Positions 32,014 through 40,722 of a DNA stretch of 64,000 nt are shown piece after piece (position 1 is the stretch's first letter; each line of letters opens with the position of its first letter). The stretch is from assembly GCF_030440575.1 (NCBI RefSeq), contig NZ_CP047189.1, positions 1,922,001-1,986,000 on the forward strand, in the 5' to 3' direction. The translations under genes and the position numbers were made by a program. The notes beneath the pieces are model-generated. The model was not told the DNA's origin. It was given only the letters and a program-made list of their open reading frames with translations, and ran no database searches. This stretch comes from Corynebacterium ciconiae DSM 44920 (GTDB lineage: Bacteria; Actinomycetota; Actinomycetes; Mycobacteriales; Mycobacteriaceae).

Positions 32014-33027
32014 CTATTTCTTCAGTGCCGAGAATTTCTCGGCAAGAGTGGAGAAGAAATCGGTGTAGGTTTGGATGCCTTCGTTGGTGTAGGTGTCATT
32101 GTCCATCACCACGATGGCGTCATTCTTGATGGCTGCGACATCCTTCAGCGCCTCGGAGTTAGTGAGAACCTCGAGGGCCGGGGTGTACTCCGGGTCATCG
32201 GCCTTGATCGCGGCGTCGCGGTCCATCACGAGCAAGATATCGGGGTTGGCCGCAGCGATCGCCTCCACCGAGATGTCATCGCCCTGATGATCGTCCGAGA
32301 CGTTTTCCACCTCGAGGGCCGGGGTGAGATCCAAAAGATCAAAAACCGGGCCCAAGGTACGACCGACGCTCGGTGCCACATAACCGATCTCACCGCCGGA
32401 AACGATCACGGCCATCACACTGAGATCAGGGTCGTAGGCATCTTTTGCAGCCGCGATAGAGGCGTCGAAGTTCTCGTTGAGCTTCTTCGCATCATCCTCA
32501 CGCTGGAAAATCTTGCCCAGGTCCGTGATTTGATGCTTGAGCTCCTCGTCCAGCTTCTCCCCCTCCTCGATCTCGTAGTCCAGCACCGTGGCATCGGGCA
32601 CAAGCTTGGTGATCTCCTCGTAATGGCTGCGGAAACGCTGACCATTGAGCACGAGATCCGGTTCTGCGGCCACGATGGCCTCAAGATCAGGTTCACGGTG
32701 GTTGCCCAAGTTCACGATCGAATCATCATCGCGGTAGCTGATGGTGGTGGGGATGATCTTCTGCGGAGCTGCCACAAGCGGCACCTCCCAGTCCTGCAGA
32801 GTCTCGAAGATCCGGTTGTCCGTGGCCACTACCCGCTGGAGATCTACCGGCACTTCGTGCTCACCGTATTGATCGGTGACACTGACGGTGCTCACCCCCT
32901 CGGCGGTGGCGGAGCTTTCCGCCGCGGAGGAAGAGGAGGAAGAACCGCTCCCCTCCCCTGTGGCACAGCCGGCGAAGGTCAGCGCGGCAATGGCGCTGAG
33001 GGCAGCGAAGCGAATCTGCTTCTTCAT
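32014..33027 (-). CDS. Siderophore-binding lipoprotein
   Basis: A 337-residue substrate-binding lipoprotein of the FatB/YclQ kind. The signal peptide ends in LTFAGC, the lipobox; a Ser/Glu-rich spacer follows, then the binding fold starting VSVTDQYGEHEVP. Later blocks include GNHREPDLEAIVAAEPDLVL near residue 145 and AIAAANPDILLVMDRDAAI near 255. It captures ferric siderophore outside the membrane for the permeases downstream. Start: ATG 33027 behind AAAGGAC; the longer frame to 33177 runs into the regulatory region. First gene of the operon, behind a candidate DtxR box. The closest known systems would be Fag, Fat or Ycl transporters, but the exact ligand is not readable. Confidence 0.9.
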   Translation of the reverse strand: MKKQIRFAALSAIAALTFAGCATGEGSGSSSSSSAAESSATAEGVSTVSVTDQYGEHEVPVDLQRVVATDNRIFETLQDWEVPLVAAPQKIIPTTISYRDDDSIVNLGNHREPDLEAIVAAEPDLVLNGQRFRSHYEEITKLVPDATVLDYEIEEGEKLDEELKHQITDLGKIFQREDDAKKLNENFDASIAAAKDAYDPDLSVMAVIVSGGEIGYVAPSVGRTLGPVFDLLDLTPALEVENVSDDHQGDDISVEAIAAANPDILLVMDRDAAIKADDPEYTPALEVLTNSEALKDVAAIKNDAIVVMDNDTYTNEGIQTYTDFFSTLAEKFSALKK

Positions 33028-33190
33028 GAGGTCAGTCGTCCTTTCATCAAGGGCGGCCGGTGGCACGCGGTAGCTAACCACGGCTGGGGCAACACCCAGT
33101 CGGTGCGGGCGAGTCTCACCCGACGTGACAGCGAAATGTCGAAGCCCTGCCGCCCATCGACACACGCCCATCGGCAAACACGCTTCGACC

Positions 33191-33226
33191 TAAGGCAAGG
33201 GTAACGTAAACCCCACCCCAATCCTA
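33191..33226 (-). promoter_or_regulatory. Candidate DtxR box and promoter of the siderophore operon
   Basis: TAAGGCAAGGGTAACGTAA (33191-33209) matches 14 of 19 positions of the DtxR consensus TTAGGTTAGSCTAACCTAA. A minus-strand -10 element TAGGAT lies at 33221-33226, so the box would cover the first transcribed bases and block transcription when iron is plentiful. Confidence 0.6.
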
Positions 33227-33229
33227 GGG

Positions 33230-33684
33230 TTTGCTTAGCGTTTGCTCAGTAAGCTATGCCTTAGCTGCCAAAACAACCTCTCACCTAGTGCGTGTGCGCT
33301 ACCCCCACACGGGTAGGAGTCGGCCTCGCCCCCCTCTCGCCCCCAAGGATCCCTCCCAGCAAACGTCGCCCGCAGGATCCAACCCGCGGCAGACATGATC
33401 CGCAGGATCCGGCCCTCGGTGGATGCATAACGCTCGAACTCGCACCTCCCGCCTTCGCCCCTTACACAGCACAACGCCCACCTAGGCCCATGGCACGATC
33501 CCCAATTATTAAACAAGGACCGGCCTAGTGGCCGAGGTGGGCGCTAGATCGAGCTGCGAGGCGGCGATTTTCTACCGACCCCCAGCGCGCGGGACACAAC
33601 TGCGAGCACTCCGCCGCAGACCCCCTGCGCGCGGCGCCATGCCGCACTTGAGGAGCTTCGCCAGCGAGCACTCCGCCGCGCGGT
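33230..33684. other. Intergenic interval between ftsX and the siderophore operon
   Basis: About 450 nt with no convincing gene. Two GCGAGCACTCCGCCGC repeats (about 33603-33618 and 33664-33679) and GC-rich stretches lie near the end of ftsX. Short frames here have no ribosome-binding site. Confidence 0.45.
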
Positions 33685-34587
33685 TTATTTCCTCACGTAG
33701 AGCCGCAGGGTGACATCGGCGGTGATGGCTGCAAAGCCCACGCCGATGAGCGCGATCACGGGCGCGAGCACCCACACGTGCTGGTCGAGCACGGGCGCAA
33801 TAATGTGCGAGGAGTAGAGGTCGGACAGTGCCTGGTCCACCACGAGTTTCTTGCCGGCGAACAGCCCAGCAACGGCGAGCACAGAGCCGATGAACGCCGC
33901 AAAGACAGCCTCCATGATGAACGGCGCTTGGGTGTACCAGCGCGAGGCTCCGACGATGCGCATGATCTTGGTTTCCTCACGCCGGTGGTAGGCGGCCAAT
34001 TGCACCATGTTGGCAATGAGGAACACTGCTGCCACGGCCTGCACGGCGGCGATGAGGAAGGTGGCGTTTCTAATCGAGTCGAGGTTGTCCGTGGCGGCGC
34101 GCACATCATCGTTTTGGTCGATAATGGCGATGACCTGATCTTTGTCACGGATGGGATCCAGCGGCGAGTCGTCGAGCGGATCGGTCAACTGCACATGCAG
34201 CGCAGCCGGCAGCGCGTCCTCGCTGGTGGATTCCACCAGTTGAGGGTCGGTGTCTTTAAACAGCTCCACGAAGCGCTGGTAGCTATCAGAGCGGGAGCGG
34301 AAAGTAACTGATTCCACGCCCTCGGCCCCGTCGAGCGCTTCACGAACCTCCTTGCAGGCGTCGCTCTCACAGGTGGGGTCGTTGGCCGAGATGTCATCGT
34401 CGAATTGCACGATGGTTTCCACTCGGTCGAGGTAGATGTCCTTGGTGCGTTCGGTCATGTTGGTCACCAGAATGCCGGTGGCGAGCAGCGCCAGCGAGAT
34501 CGCGGTGGTGATGACGAGCGCGATGGTCATGGTGATGTTGCGGCCTAAGCCTTGCAGGGCTTCGCGCAGCACGATTCCAAGCCTCAT
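33685..34587 (-). CDS. ftsX: Cell-division protein FtsX
   Basis: A 300-residue membrane protein with a cytoplasmic start (MRLGIVLREALQGLGRN), a first helix near residues 20-42, an extracytoplasmic domain of about 120 residues with a Cys pair (PTCESDACKEV), and three more helices from residue 165. With FtsE it forms the ABC-like complex that controls peptidoglycan hydrolases at the division site; in actinobacteria the partner is a RipC-type hydrolase. The Cys pair and acidic outer loop match mycobacterial FtsX. It follows ftsE by 30 nt. Confidence 0.95.
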   Translation of the reverse strand: MRLGIVLREALQGLGRNITMTIALVITTAISLALLATGILVTNMTERTKDIYLDRVETIVQFDDDISANDPTCESDACKEVREALDGAEGVESVTFRSRSDSYQRFVELFKDTDPQLVESTSEDALPAALHVQLTDPLDDSPLDPIRDKDQVIAIIDQNDDVRAATDNLDSIRNATFLIAAVQAVAAVFLIANMVQLAAYHRREETKIMRIVGASRWYTQAPFIMEAVFAAFIGSVLAVAGLFAGKKLVVDQALSDLYSSHIIAPVLDQHVWVLAPVIALIGVGFAAITADVTLRLYVRK

Positions 34588-34617
34588 GATGTTGTCTCCT
34601 TTTGTATCCCGCTGCTA

Positions 34618-35307
34618 CTAGTTGCCTTCGCCGTAGACGCCGCGGACGTCGTCACGGACGAGCTTGCCTAGGTCTAACTCGATCACGCGACGGCGCATGG
34701 CATCCACCGCGCCGGCATTGTGGGTAGACATCACCACGGTGGTACCGGTCTTGTTGATGCGGTTGAGCAGCACCATAATGTCCGAGGAGGTGTGCGGGTC
34801 AAGGTTGCCGGTGGGCTCGTCGGCCAGCAGCAACAGCGGCCGGTTCACAAAGGCGCGCGCGATGGCGACGCGCTGCTGCTCACCACCGGAAAGCTCGTTG
34901 GGCATGCGGTTGGCCTTGGCCTCAAGACCAACCATTTCGAGGGTTTCGGGCACGAGTTTCTCGATGGTCTTTCGGTCCTTGCCGATCACTTCGAGCGCGA
35001 AGGCTACGTTGTCATAGACATTCTTCTTCGGCAGCAGCTTGAAGTCTTGGAAGACAAAGCCGATTTTGCGCCGCAGCTCGTTAATCTTCTTCCCGCGCAG
35101 GGCGTTGACGTGGAAGTCGTCGAAGTATATATCGCCACTCGTCACGTCCTCTTCGCGCACGAGCAGCTGCAGGAAGGTGGACTTGCCCGATCCTGACTGT
35201 CCGATCAGGAAGACAAATTCGCCTTTTTCAATCTCGAGGTTGATATTGTCCAACGCTGGGCGCGTGGAGGTCTTGTATGTCTTAGTTACACCATCAAACG
35301 TGATCAC
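34618..35307 (-). CDS. ftsE: Cell-division ATP-binding protein FtsE
   Basis: A 229-residue ABC ATPase: [13 protein letters not shown] at the start, Walker [10 protein letters not shown] near residue 36, signature ELSGGEQQR near 140, Walker [14 protein letters not shown] near 160 and switch MSTHNAG near 195. Partner of FtsX. Start: GTG 35307, giving the standard family beginning; the reading to 35328 adds seven residues. Confidence 0.96.
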   Translation of the reverse strand: MITFDGVTKTYKTSTRPALDNINLEIEKGEFVFLIGQSGSGKSTFLQLLVREEDVTSGDIYFDDFHVNALRGKKINELRRKIGFVFQDFKLLPKKNVYDNVAFALEVIGKDRKTIEKLVPETLEMVGLEAKANRMPNELSGGEQQRVAIARAFVNRPLLLLADEPTGNLDPHTSSDIMVLLNRINKTGTTVVMSTHNAGAVDAMRRRVIELDLGKLVRDDVRGVYGEGN

Positions 35308-35437
35308 ATGAACCACCCTAGTTCCCAACAGTCACATTGAAAACTCTGCTGTTGGCTGGTGTTAAAGTCTGCGGCTTCGTCACGAGCACGAGCTTATCGA
35401 CGCTCACCTGCGTCAATTCCACGCCTCGCCCGAGGCT

Positions 35438-36544
35438 TTAATCCTCTTCGGTGTCGCGCCCGACTCGCCAGCGAATGCCAGCCTCAAGCAGATCGTCGAT
35501 ATCCCCATCGAGAACCTTGGAGGGATCATTGACTTCGAAGTTCATCCGCAGATCCTTCACCATTTGGTAGGGGTGCAGCACATAGGATCGCATCTGGTTG
35601 CCCCACGAGGCATTGCCACCAGCGCCGAGGGCTTCCATCTCGCTGCGCTCTTCTTGACGCTTGCGCTCGAGCAGCTTGGCCTGCAGCACCCGCATGGCCG
35701 AAGCTTTGTTTTGGTGCTGCGATTTTTCATTTTGGCAGCTCACCACGATTCCGGTGGGAAGGTGCGTCAGCCGCACCGCAGAGTCGGTGGTGTTCACGCT
35801 CTGCCCGCCAGGGCCTGAGGAACGAAACACGTCGACGCGAATCTCGGAATCGGGCACATCAATGTGGTCGGTCTTTTCCACCACGGGCAGAACTTCCACC
35901 TCGGCGAAGGAGGTTTGGCGCCGCCCCTGGTTATCGAAGGGCGAAAGGCGCACCAAGCGGTGTGCCCCCTGCTCCACCGACAGGGTGCCGTACATGTATT
36001 CGCCGTGCACGACGAAGGTGGCAGATTTAATACCGGCTTCTTCGGCATAGGAGATGTCATAGACATCCACCTTGTGCCCCTTCTTGTCGGCCCAGCGGGT
36101 ATACATCCGCATGAGCATCTCTGCCCAGTCGGCGGCATCCACCCCGCCCGCACCGGAGCGAATATTAATCACGGCCTCGCGGGAGTCGTACTCGCCCGAC
36201 AGCATCGTGGTCACTTCGAGTGATTCGATCTCCTTCTGCAGCGACTCCAGCTCCTCGTTGGCTAGATCATCGGGTTCGCCTTCTTCCTCGGCGAGCTCGT
36301 ACATCACCGGCAAATCGTCGACACGCTGCCGCAACTGGGTGAGCTTTTTCAGCTGGGCCTGCTTATTCGACAGCTCGGTGGTGACAGCCTGGGCGTGATC
36401 AGGATCGTCCCAGAGCGAAGGATCGGCGGCCTTCATTTCCAGCTCGCGCACGGCATCGCTCAACCCCACCGGGTCGAGCACCTTCTCGATGGTGCTCAGG
36501 GTGGAATCAAGGCTCGCATGCTGGTGCTGAATCTCGGGGCGCAT
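35438..36544 (-). CDS. prfB: Peptide chain release factor 2
   Basis: A 368-residue RF2 that ends translation at UGA and UAA. The SPF recognition tripeptide is in [15 protein letters not shown] and the catalytic GGQ is in [10 protein letters not shown]. The gene is a single open frame with no internal UGA, so the autoregulatory frameshift of E. coli prfB is absent, as in other actinobacteria. Start: ATG 36544. It heads the prfB-ftsE-ftsX block, with 130 nt before ftsE, and is divergent from the phosphatase gene at 36639. Confidence 0.97.
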   Translation of the reverse strand: MRPEIQHQHASLDSTLSTIEKVLDPVGLSDAVRELEMKAADPSLWDDPDHAQAVTTELSNKQAQLKKLTQLRQRVDDLPVMYELAEEEGEPDDLANEELESLQKEIESLEVTTMLSGEYDSREAVINIRSGAGGVDAADWAEMLMRMYTRWADKKGHKVDVYDISYAEEAGIKSATFVVHGEYMYGTLSVEQGAHRLVRLSPFDNQGRRQTSFAEVEVLPVVEKTDHIDVPDSEIRVDVFRSSGPGGQSVNTTDSAVRLTHLPTGIVVSCQNEKSQHQNKASAMRVLQAKLLERKRQEERSEMEALGAGGNASWGNQMRSYVLHPYQMVKDLRMNFEVNDPSKVLDGDIDDLLEAGIRWRVGRDTEED

Positions 36545-36638
36545 AGTTGTTCATTCTTGCATATTGGGCGGGCACCCTGAGCGTGCTCTCCCCCACCAAG
36601 CGGCACTGTACTCACCCACAGGCAGCAGACAAGGCACA

Positions 36639-37481
36639 ATGGTGGACATGAGTTCTTTAGCTGAGATGATCTCGTCTGTCACTAATACCTTCGTTGTGGC
36701 CCAACAGGACCGCTCTGATGAGCAGTTAGCCCAGGCGCTGGTGTACAACGCCAGCCGCCTGGCTTGGCGGATGCGGGAGGTGGGTATCACCACCGAACGC
36801 AAGACCAGCGTCTCAGATGTGGTCACCGAGGCCGACCGCGCCGCCGAAAGCTTCGTCTCCGATGCGCTCAAGGCACTTCGCCCCGAGGATGGGGTGCGCG
36901 GCGAGGAGGGCAGCTCCCGGGAATCCAGCTCCGGCCGCTATTGGGTGATCGATCCCATCGACGGCACCTTTAATTTCTCCCGCGGCTCGGATTATTGGTG
37001 CTCGGCTCTGGCATTGGTCAGCGGCGACCCCGAGAATCCCGAGCGCGTGCACTTTGGGGCAGTGCACCGTCCCGACATGGGCTACACCTGGTTTGGCGGC
37101 CCAGAGATCCCCACCACCCGCGATGGCAAGCCACTGACTGAACTCAGCGATGCTGATATTGCCTCGATTCCCCTGGCCACCTATCTCCACCCCACCTATG
37201 TGGGCAATGCCGAGGTGGCCGGCGCGTGGCAGGCGGTGGCACAACTGCCGTCTACGATCCGCATGTGGGGCGCCGGCAGCGTGGATCTGGCAAGTGTCGC
37301 CGATGGCACGATGGGGGCGTGGATGCAGCACTCTGTGCCCTGCTGGGATTGGCTTCCCGGCCGTGCCCTCGTGGAGGGCATCGGCGGCGCCACCGCCCAA
37401 GTGGAGGCAGGCGGTGTGCTCTGGTCCATCGCTGGTAACTCCCAAGCTGTGAAGCAGATCCGCGCCGCATTGCAGGCTTAA
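36639..37481 (+). CDS. Inositol-monophosphatase-family protein
   Basis: A 280-residue member of the Mg-dependent IMPase superfamily: VVTEADRAAE near residue 68 (metal ligands), GEEGS near 94 (the usual Glu of the GEE motif), and [12 protein letters not shown] near 106. The closing motif is WDWLPGRALVEGIGG near 237. The substrate is not certain; in Corynebacterium the gene beside hisN is described as inositol-1-phosphatase-like. Start: ATG 36639, or ATG 36648. hisN follows 39 nt downstream, so the two are probably one transcript. Confidence 0.85.
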   Translation: MVDMSSLAEMISSVTNTFVVAQQDRSDEQLAQALVYNASRLAWRMREVGITTERKTSVSDVVTEADRAAESFVSDALKALRPEDGVRGEEGSSRESSSGRYWVIDPIDGTFNFSRGSDYWCSALALVSGDPENPERVHFGAVHRPDMGYTWFGGPEIPTTRDGKPLTELSDADIASIPLATYLHPTYVGNAEVAGAWQAVAQLPSTIRMWGAGSVDLASVADGTMGAWMQHSVPCWDWLPGRALVEGIGGATAQVEAGGVLWSIAGNSQAVKQIRAALQA

Positions 37482-37520
37482 CGCCCCCAGAACCTTCATT
37501 CATCTACTAAGGAGTCAGTA

Positions 37521-38306
37521 GTGCCAACTTATGCCGAGGATCTCGCCCTTGCTCTCGAGCTTGCGGACATTGCCGATGGCATCACCACCGATCGTTTCCA
37601 CGCCGCCGACCTTAAGGTGGAGTCTAAGCCTGATCTCACTCCGGTCTCCGATGCAGACACTGCCTGCGAGCAGGCCTTGCGCGAGCGTCTTAGCACCGAT
37701 CGCCCCCAAGACAGCATCCTGGGCGAGGAGTTCGGTGGCGACTACGAGGTTGCTGGCCGCCAGTGGGTGATCGACCCCATCGATGGCACCAAGAATTTTG
37801 TCCGCGGCGTACCCGTGTGGTGCACCCTTATTTCTTTGCTTGTCGACGGCACCCCCGTGGTCGGAGTGGTCTCGGCCCCAGCTCTGAGCCGTCGCTGGTG
37901 GGCTAGCTCTGGGCAGGGAGCATGGACCCAATTCCAGGGCGCTTCACCGCGGCGCATCGAGGTTTCGCGGGTCTCGAATCTGGCGGATGCATCGGTGTCC
38001 TTTTCCTCCCTTGCCGGCTGGCAGGAGCGGGGCCAACTCGAGGAGTTTGTGCGCCTGAGCGAGGACACTTGGCGGCTGCGCGGCTATGGGGACTTCTTCT
38101 CTTATGCCCTCCTAGCAGAAGGGGCGGTGGATATCGCCCTCGAGCCTGAGGTTTCCCTCTGGGATCTGGCCGCGCTCAGTGTTCTCGTCACCGAGGCCGG
38201 CGGGCGTTTTAGCTCCGTCGATGGCGAGGACGGCCCTCACGGCGGCAGCGCCCTAGCCACCAATGGCCTCCTCCACGAGGAGCTCCTCGGCCGCTTTGCC
38301 CGCTAA
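37521..38306 (+). CDS. hisN: Histidinol-phosphatase HisN
   Basis: A 261-residue IMPase-type enzyme that removes phosphate from L-histidinol phosphate in histidine synthesis. Motifs: [14 protein letters not shown] near residue 40, GEEFGG near 70, [20 protein letters not shown] near 82, and the late metal ligand region [17 protein letters not shown] near 214. This monofunctional type is the actinobacterial histidinol-phosphatase, and its place near prfB is as in C. glutamicum. Start: GTG 37521 behind AAGGAG. Ends in a strong hairpin. Confidence 0.92.
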   Translation: MPTYAEDLALALELADIADGITTDRFHAADLKVESKPDLTPVSDADTACEQALRERLSTDRPQDSILGEEFGGDYEVAGRQWVIDPIDGTKNFVRGVPVWCTLISLLVDGTPVVGVVSAPALSRRWWASSGQGAWTQFQGASPRRIEVSRVSNLADASVSFSSLAGWQERGQLEEFVRLSEDTWRLRGYGDFFSYALLAEGAVDIALEPEVSLWDLAALSVLVTEAGGRFSSVDGEDGPHGGSALATNGLLHEELLGRFAR

Positions 38307-38334
38307 ACCGCACTAAGGATCCGCCAGACAGTTC

Positions 38335-38384
38335 AACGCTCCCACCCACCTCCTTCTGATTCTTGGAGGGCGGGTGGGAGCGTT
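38335..38384. terminator. Terminator between hisN and the transcarboxylase operon
   Basis: AACGCTCCCACCC and CCTCC pair with GGAGG and GGGTGGGAGCGTT around a loop of about 11 nt. The strong symmetric stem lies between convergent genes and can act both ways. Confidence 0.75.
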
Positions 38385-38425
38385 GGTGTCTCACGCGCCG
38401 CTGCGGCGCAGCGGGCTCTGCGGCG

Positions 38426-38785
38426 CTAGGCCAGCTCGATCAGCGACTGGCCGCCTTGGACGGCGTCGCCGGCATCTACGTTGATGGCCGCCACGGTGCC
38501 GTCGGCGGGAGCGGTCACCTCGGTTTCCATCTTCATGGCCTCGAGAACCACGAGCACCTGACCGGCGGAGATCTCCTCGCCCTCGCTGACGAGCACCTTG
38601 CTGACCGAGCCGGACAGCGGCGCCACGACGGCATTAGCGGAGACTCCCTGCACGGAGGCGGTAGCCGGCTCGGCGGACGGCGACGAGCTGCCGCCGAACA
38701 CGATCGGGCCTAGGGTGCGCTTGTCTTCTTCAACCTCAACGTCCACGCTGTAGGCGATGCCGTTGACGGTAACTTTCAGTTTCAT
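38426..38785 (-). CDS. Biotin carboxyl carrier subunit of transcarboxylase (1.3S type)
   Basis: A 119-residue protein. The last 70 residues form a biotinyl domain with the biotinylated Lys in [12 protein letters not shown] near residue 83; the first 45 residues ([21 protein letters not shown]) resemble the 1.3S subunit start, which docks to the 5S and 12S subunits. A short Ser/Ala-rich linker joins them. It carries carboxybiotin between the two active sites. Last gene of the operon, 26 nt after the 86-residue gene. Confidence 0.92.
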   Translation of the reverse strand: MKLKVTVNGIAYSVDVEVEEDKRTLGPIVFGGSSSPSAEPATASVQGVSANAVVAPLSGSVSKVLVSEGEEISAGQVLVVLEAMKMETEVTAPADGTVAAINVDAGDAVQGGQSLIELA

Positions 38786-38811
38786 GATGCTTATACCTTT
38801 AACAACTTGAT

Positions 38812-39072
38812 CTACAGGTGAGCGGAACGGGTTTGGATGACCTGGCGGCCTTGGTGTGCCCAGGTGCGGTGACGCTGGAAACGCACTGCCTTGACCTTGC
38901 CCTTGTTGCCCAAGTAGGCCGACACTGCGGCGCTAATGGCAAAGAGCACATCCTCGGGGATGTCCTGGTCGGAACGGGCCCTGAGCTCTTTGACCTCGTC
39001 CTCCAGCGCGCCAACTCGGGTGTTGAGCTTCTGGATGAGCTGGTAGAGCTCCTCGTTGCTTTTCGGTTTCAT
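38812..39072 (-). CDS. Small accessory subunit of the carboxyltransferase operon
   Basis: An 86-residue protein: an N-terminal coiled-coil ([22 protein letters not shown]) followed by [24 protein letters not shown] and a basic tail with HRTWAHQGR. Proteins with this tail are found in operons of biotin-dependent decarboxylases and carboxyltransferases, where they act as small epsilon- or gamma-type subunits. No membrane helix is seen, so it is not the OadG sodium-pump type. The conserved [13 protein letters not shown] near the end is the best clue. Exact role unknown. Confidence 0.6.
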   Translation of the reverse strand: MKPKSNEELYQLIQKLNTRVGALEDEVKELRARSDQDIPEDVLFAISAAVSAYLGNKGKVKAVRFQRHRTWAHQGRQVIQTRSAHL

Positions 39073-39111
39073 ACTTAGACCTTCTCCCTCGCTTCGTTCG
39101 CGCCGCTGGCC

Positions 39112-40674
39112 TTAGGCCGGGCCCAGGCCGTGCTTCTTGAACGGGCGGGTAACACGCTTGTTGCGGAGCATCTCGAGGGCGTTGGCGATCACCGCGCGGG
39201 TATCGGCCGGGTCGATGATGTCATCCACCAGTCCACGGGAGGCGGCCATGTACGGGGTGGAGAAGGTGCGCTTGTACTCGGCCACCATCTCCTCACGCTT
39301 GGCCTCGGGATCTTCGGCGTTGGCGATCTCCTTGCGGAAGACCACGTTCACCGCCCCCTCGGCACCCATGACGGCAATCTCTGCGGTGGGCCATGCGAAG
39401 ACGCGATCGGCACCCAGATCCTTCGAGCACATCGCCAGGTGGGCGCCGCCGTAGGACTTACGCAGCACCACCGTCACCTTCGGCACCGATGCCGAGGAGT
39501 AGGCGTAGAGCATCTTCGCTCCGTGGCGGATAATACCGCCATGCTCCTGCGCCACACCGGGCATGAAGCCTGGAACGTCCACGAGGGTGACCAACGGGAT
39601 GTTGAAGGCGTTACAGAAGCGGATGAAGCTCGAGCCCTTGTCGGAGGAGTTGATATCCAGCACACCAGAGACCACATTGGGCTGGTTGGCGATGATACCA
39701 ACGGTGCGGCCCACCATGCGGCCGAAACCGACCACCATGTTGCGAGCGAAGCCCTCTTGGACCTCGAGGAAGTCACCGTGGTCCACGATGCGGGCGATTA
39801 CCTCGCGCACGTCGTAGCCCTTCTTGCCCTCCACAGGCACGATGTCGCGCAGCGACTCGTCCGGCTCCACCACGGGATCGGGATCAACCACCGGCGGCTC
39901 TTCGGTGTTGTTCTGTGGCAGGAAGCTGAGCAGTTTCTGGGCAATCAGGATGGCTTGGTCATCATCGTCGGCCACAAAGTGAATATTGCCGGCCTTAGCC
40001 ATGTGAGCATCGGGGCCACCGAGCTGCTCGGCGGTGACATCTTCGCCGGTGACCGACTTGATCACGCCAGGGCCGGTGATGAACATATTGGCCTTGCGGG
40101 TCTGGATGATGAAGTCCGTGAGCGCCGGCGAGTAGGCGGCACCACCAGCGCAGGGGCCAGCGATGATGGACACCTGCGGCACCAAACCCGACAGGGTGAC
40201 GTTTTCGTAAAACACCTTGCCGTAGCCGGAAAGGGAATCGATACCCTCTTGCACGCGGGCTCCGCCCGAGTCGTTGATGAACACGAAGGGAGTACCGGTC
40301 ACGCCGGCCTCGCGCATGGTTTGCGCCACCTTATTGGACTGGGTCTCACCGGCGGAGCCGCCCATGACGGTGAAGTCCTGGGAGGCGACGTGTACCAAGC
40401 GGTCGAAGACCACACCGGTGCCGGTGACCACACCATCTGCCGGGGCGTTGGCCTTATCCATCCCGAAGTGGGTGGTGCGGTGCTTGGCAAACATGCCAGT
40501 TTCTTGGAAGGTGCCCGGATCCAGCAGCTTCTCGATGCGCTCGCGGGCGGTAAGCTTGCCGCGCTCGTGCTGCTTTTCTAGACGGTCCGCTCCTCCACCC
40601 AGGGATACGCGCTCGCGTTCCTCGGCAAGGTGGTCGAGGCGTTCTTGCATTGTTGGCTCGTGAGTATCAGCCAT
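39112..40674 (-). CDS. mmdA: Methylmalonyl-CoA carboxyltransferase 12S subunit
   Basis: A 520-residue carboxyltransferase of the acyl-CoA carboxylase beta type. N-terminal crotonase-like half: GGADRLEKQHERGKLTARERIEKLLDPGTF, and GGSAGE near residue 104. Second half: VDVPGFMPGVAQEHGGIIRHGAKMLYAY near 365, with the oxyanion and CoA sites. It transfers carboxyl between carboxybiotin and propionyl-CoA/methylmalonyl-CoA. The same fold serves in propionyl-CoA carboxylase, but the neighbouring 5S-type gene and absence of a biotin carboxylase favour transcarboxylase. Start: ATG 40674. Confidence 0.9.
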   Translation of the reverse strand: MADTHEPTMQERLDHLAEERERVSLGGGADRLEKQHERGKLTARERIEKLLDPGTFQETGMFAKHRTTHFGMDKANAPADGVVTGTGVVFDRLVHVASQDFTVMGGSAGETQSNKVAQTMREAGVTGTPFVFINDSGGARVQEGIDSLSGYGKVFYENVTLSGLVPQVSIIAGPCAGGAAYSPALTDFIIQTRKANMFITGPGVIKSVTGEDVTAEQLGGPDAHMAKAGNIHFVADDDDQAILIAQKLLSFLPQNNTEEPPVVDPDPVVEPDESLRDIVPVEGKKGYDVREVIARIVDHGDFLEVQEGFARNMVVGFGRMVGRTVGIIANQPNVVSGVLDINSSDKGSSFIRFCNAFNIPLVTLVDVPGFMPGVAQEHGGIIRHGAKMLYAYSSASVPKVTVVLRKSYGGAHLAMCSKDLGADRVFAWPTAEIAVMGAEGAVNVVFRKEIANAEDPEAKREEMVAEYKRTFSTPYMAASRGLVDDIIDPADTRAVIANALEMLRNKRVTRPFKKHGLGPA

Positions 40675-40722
40675 TGTTTACTGCTTTCCTCTTCTCGTAC
40701 GTGTCTACGTGGCCCGCGCTGA

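Noticed and set aside
35438-36544. Programmed frameshift in prfB
   Set aside because: The gene is one continuous frame with no internal UGA.
39130-40581. 483-residue frame antisense to the 12S carboxyltransferase gene
   Set aside because: GC-rich codon bias of the real gene creates it; composition is His/Gly/Leu-rich and unlike protein. The same applies to long antisense frames at 48209-49417, 32002-33204, 8399-9511 and 11189-11977.
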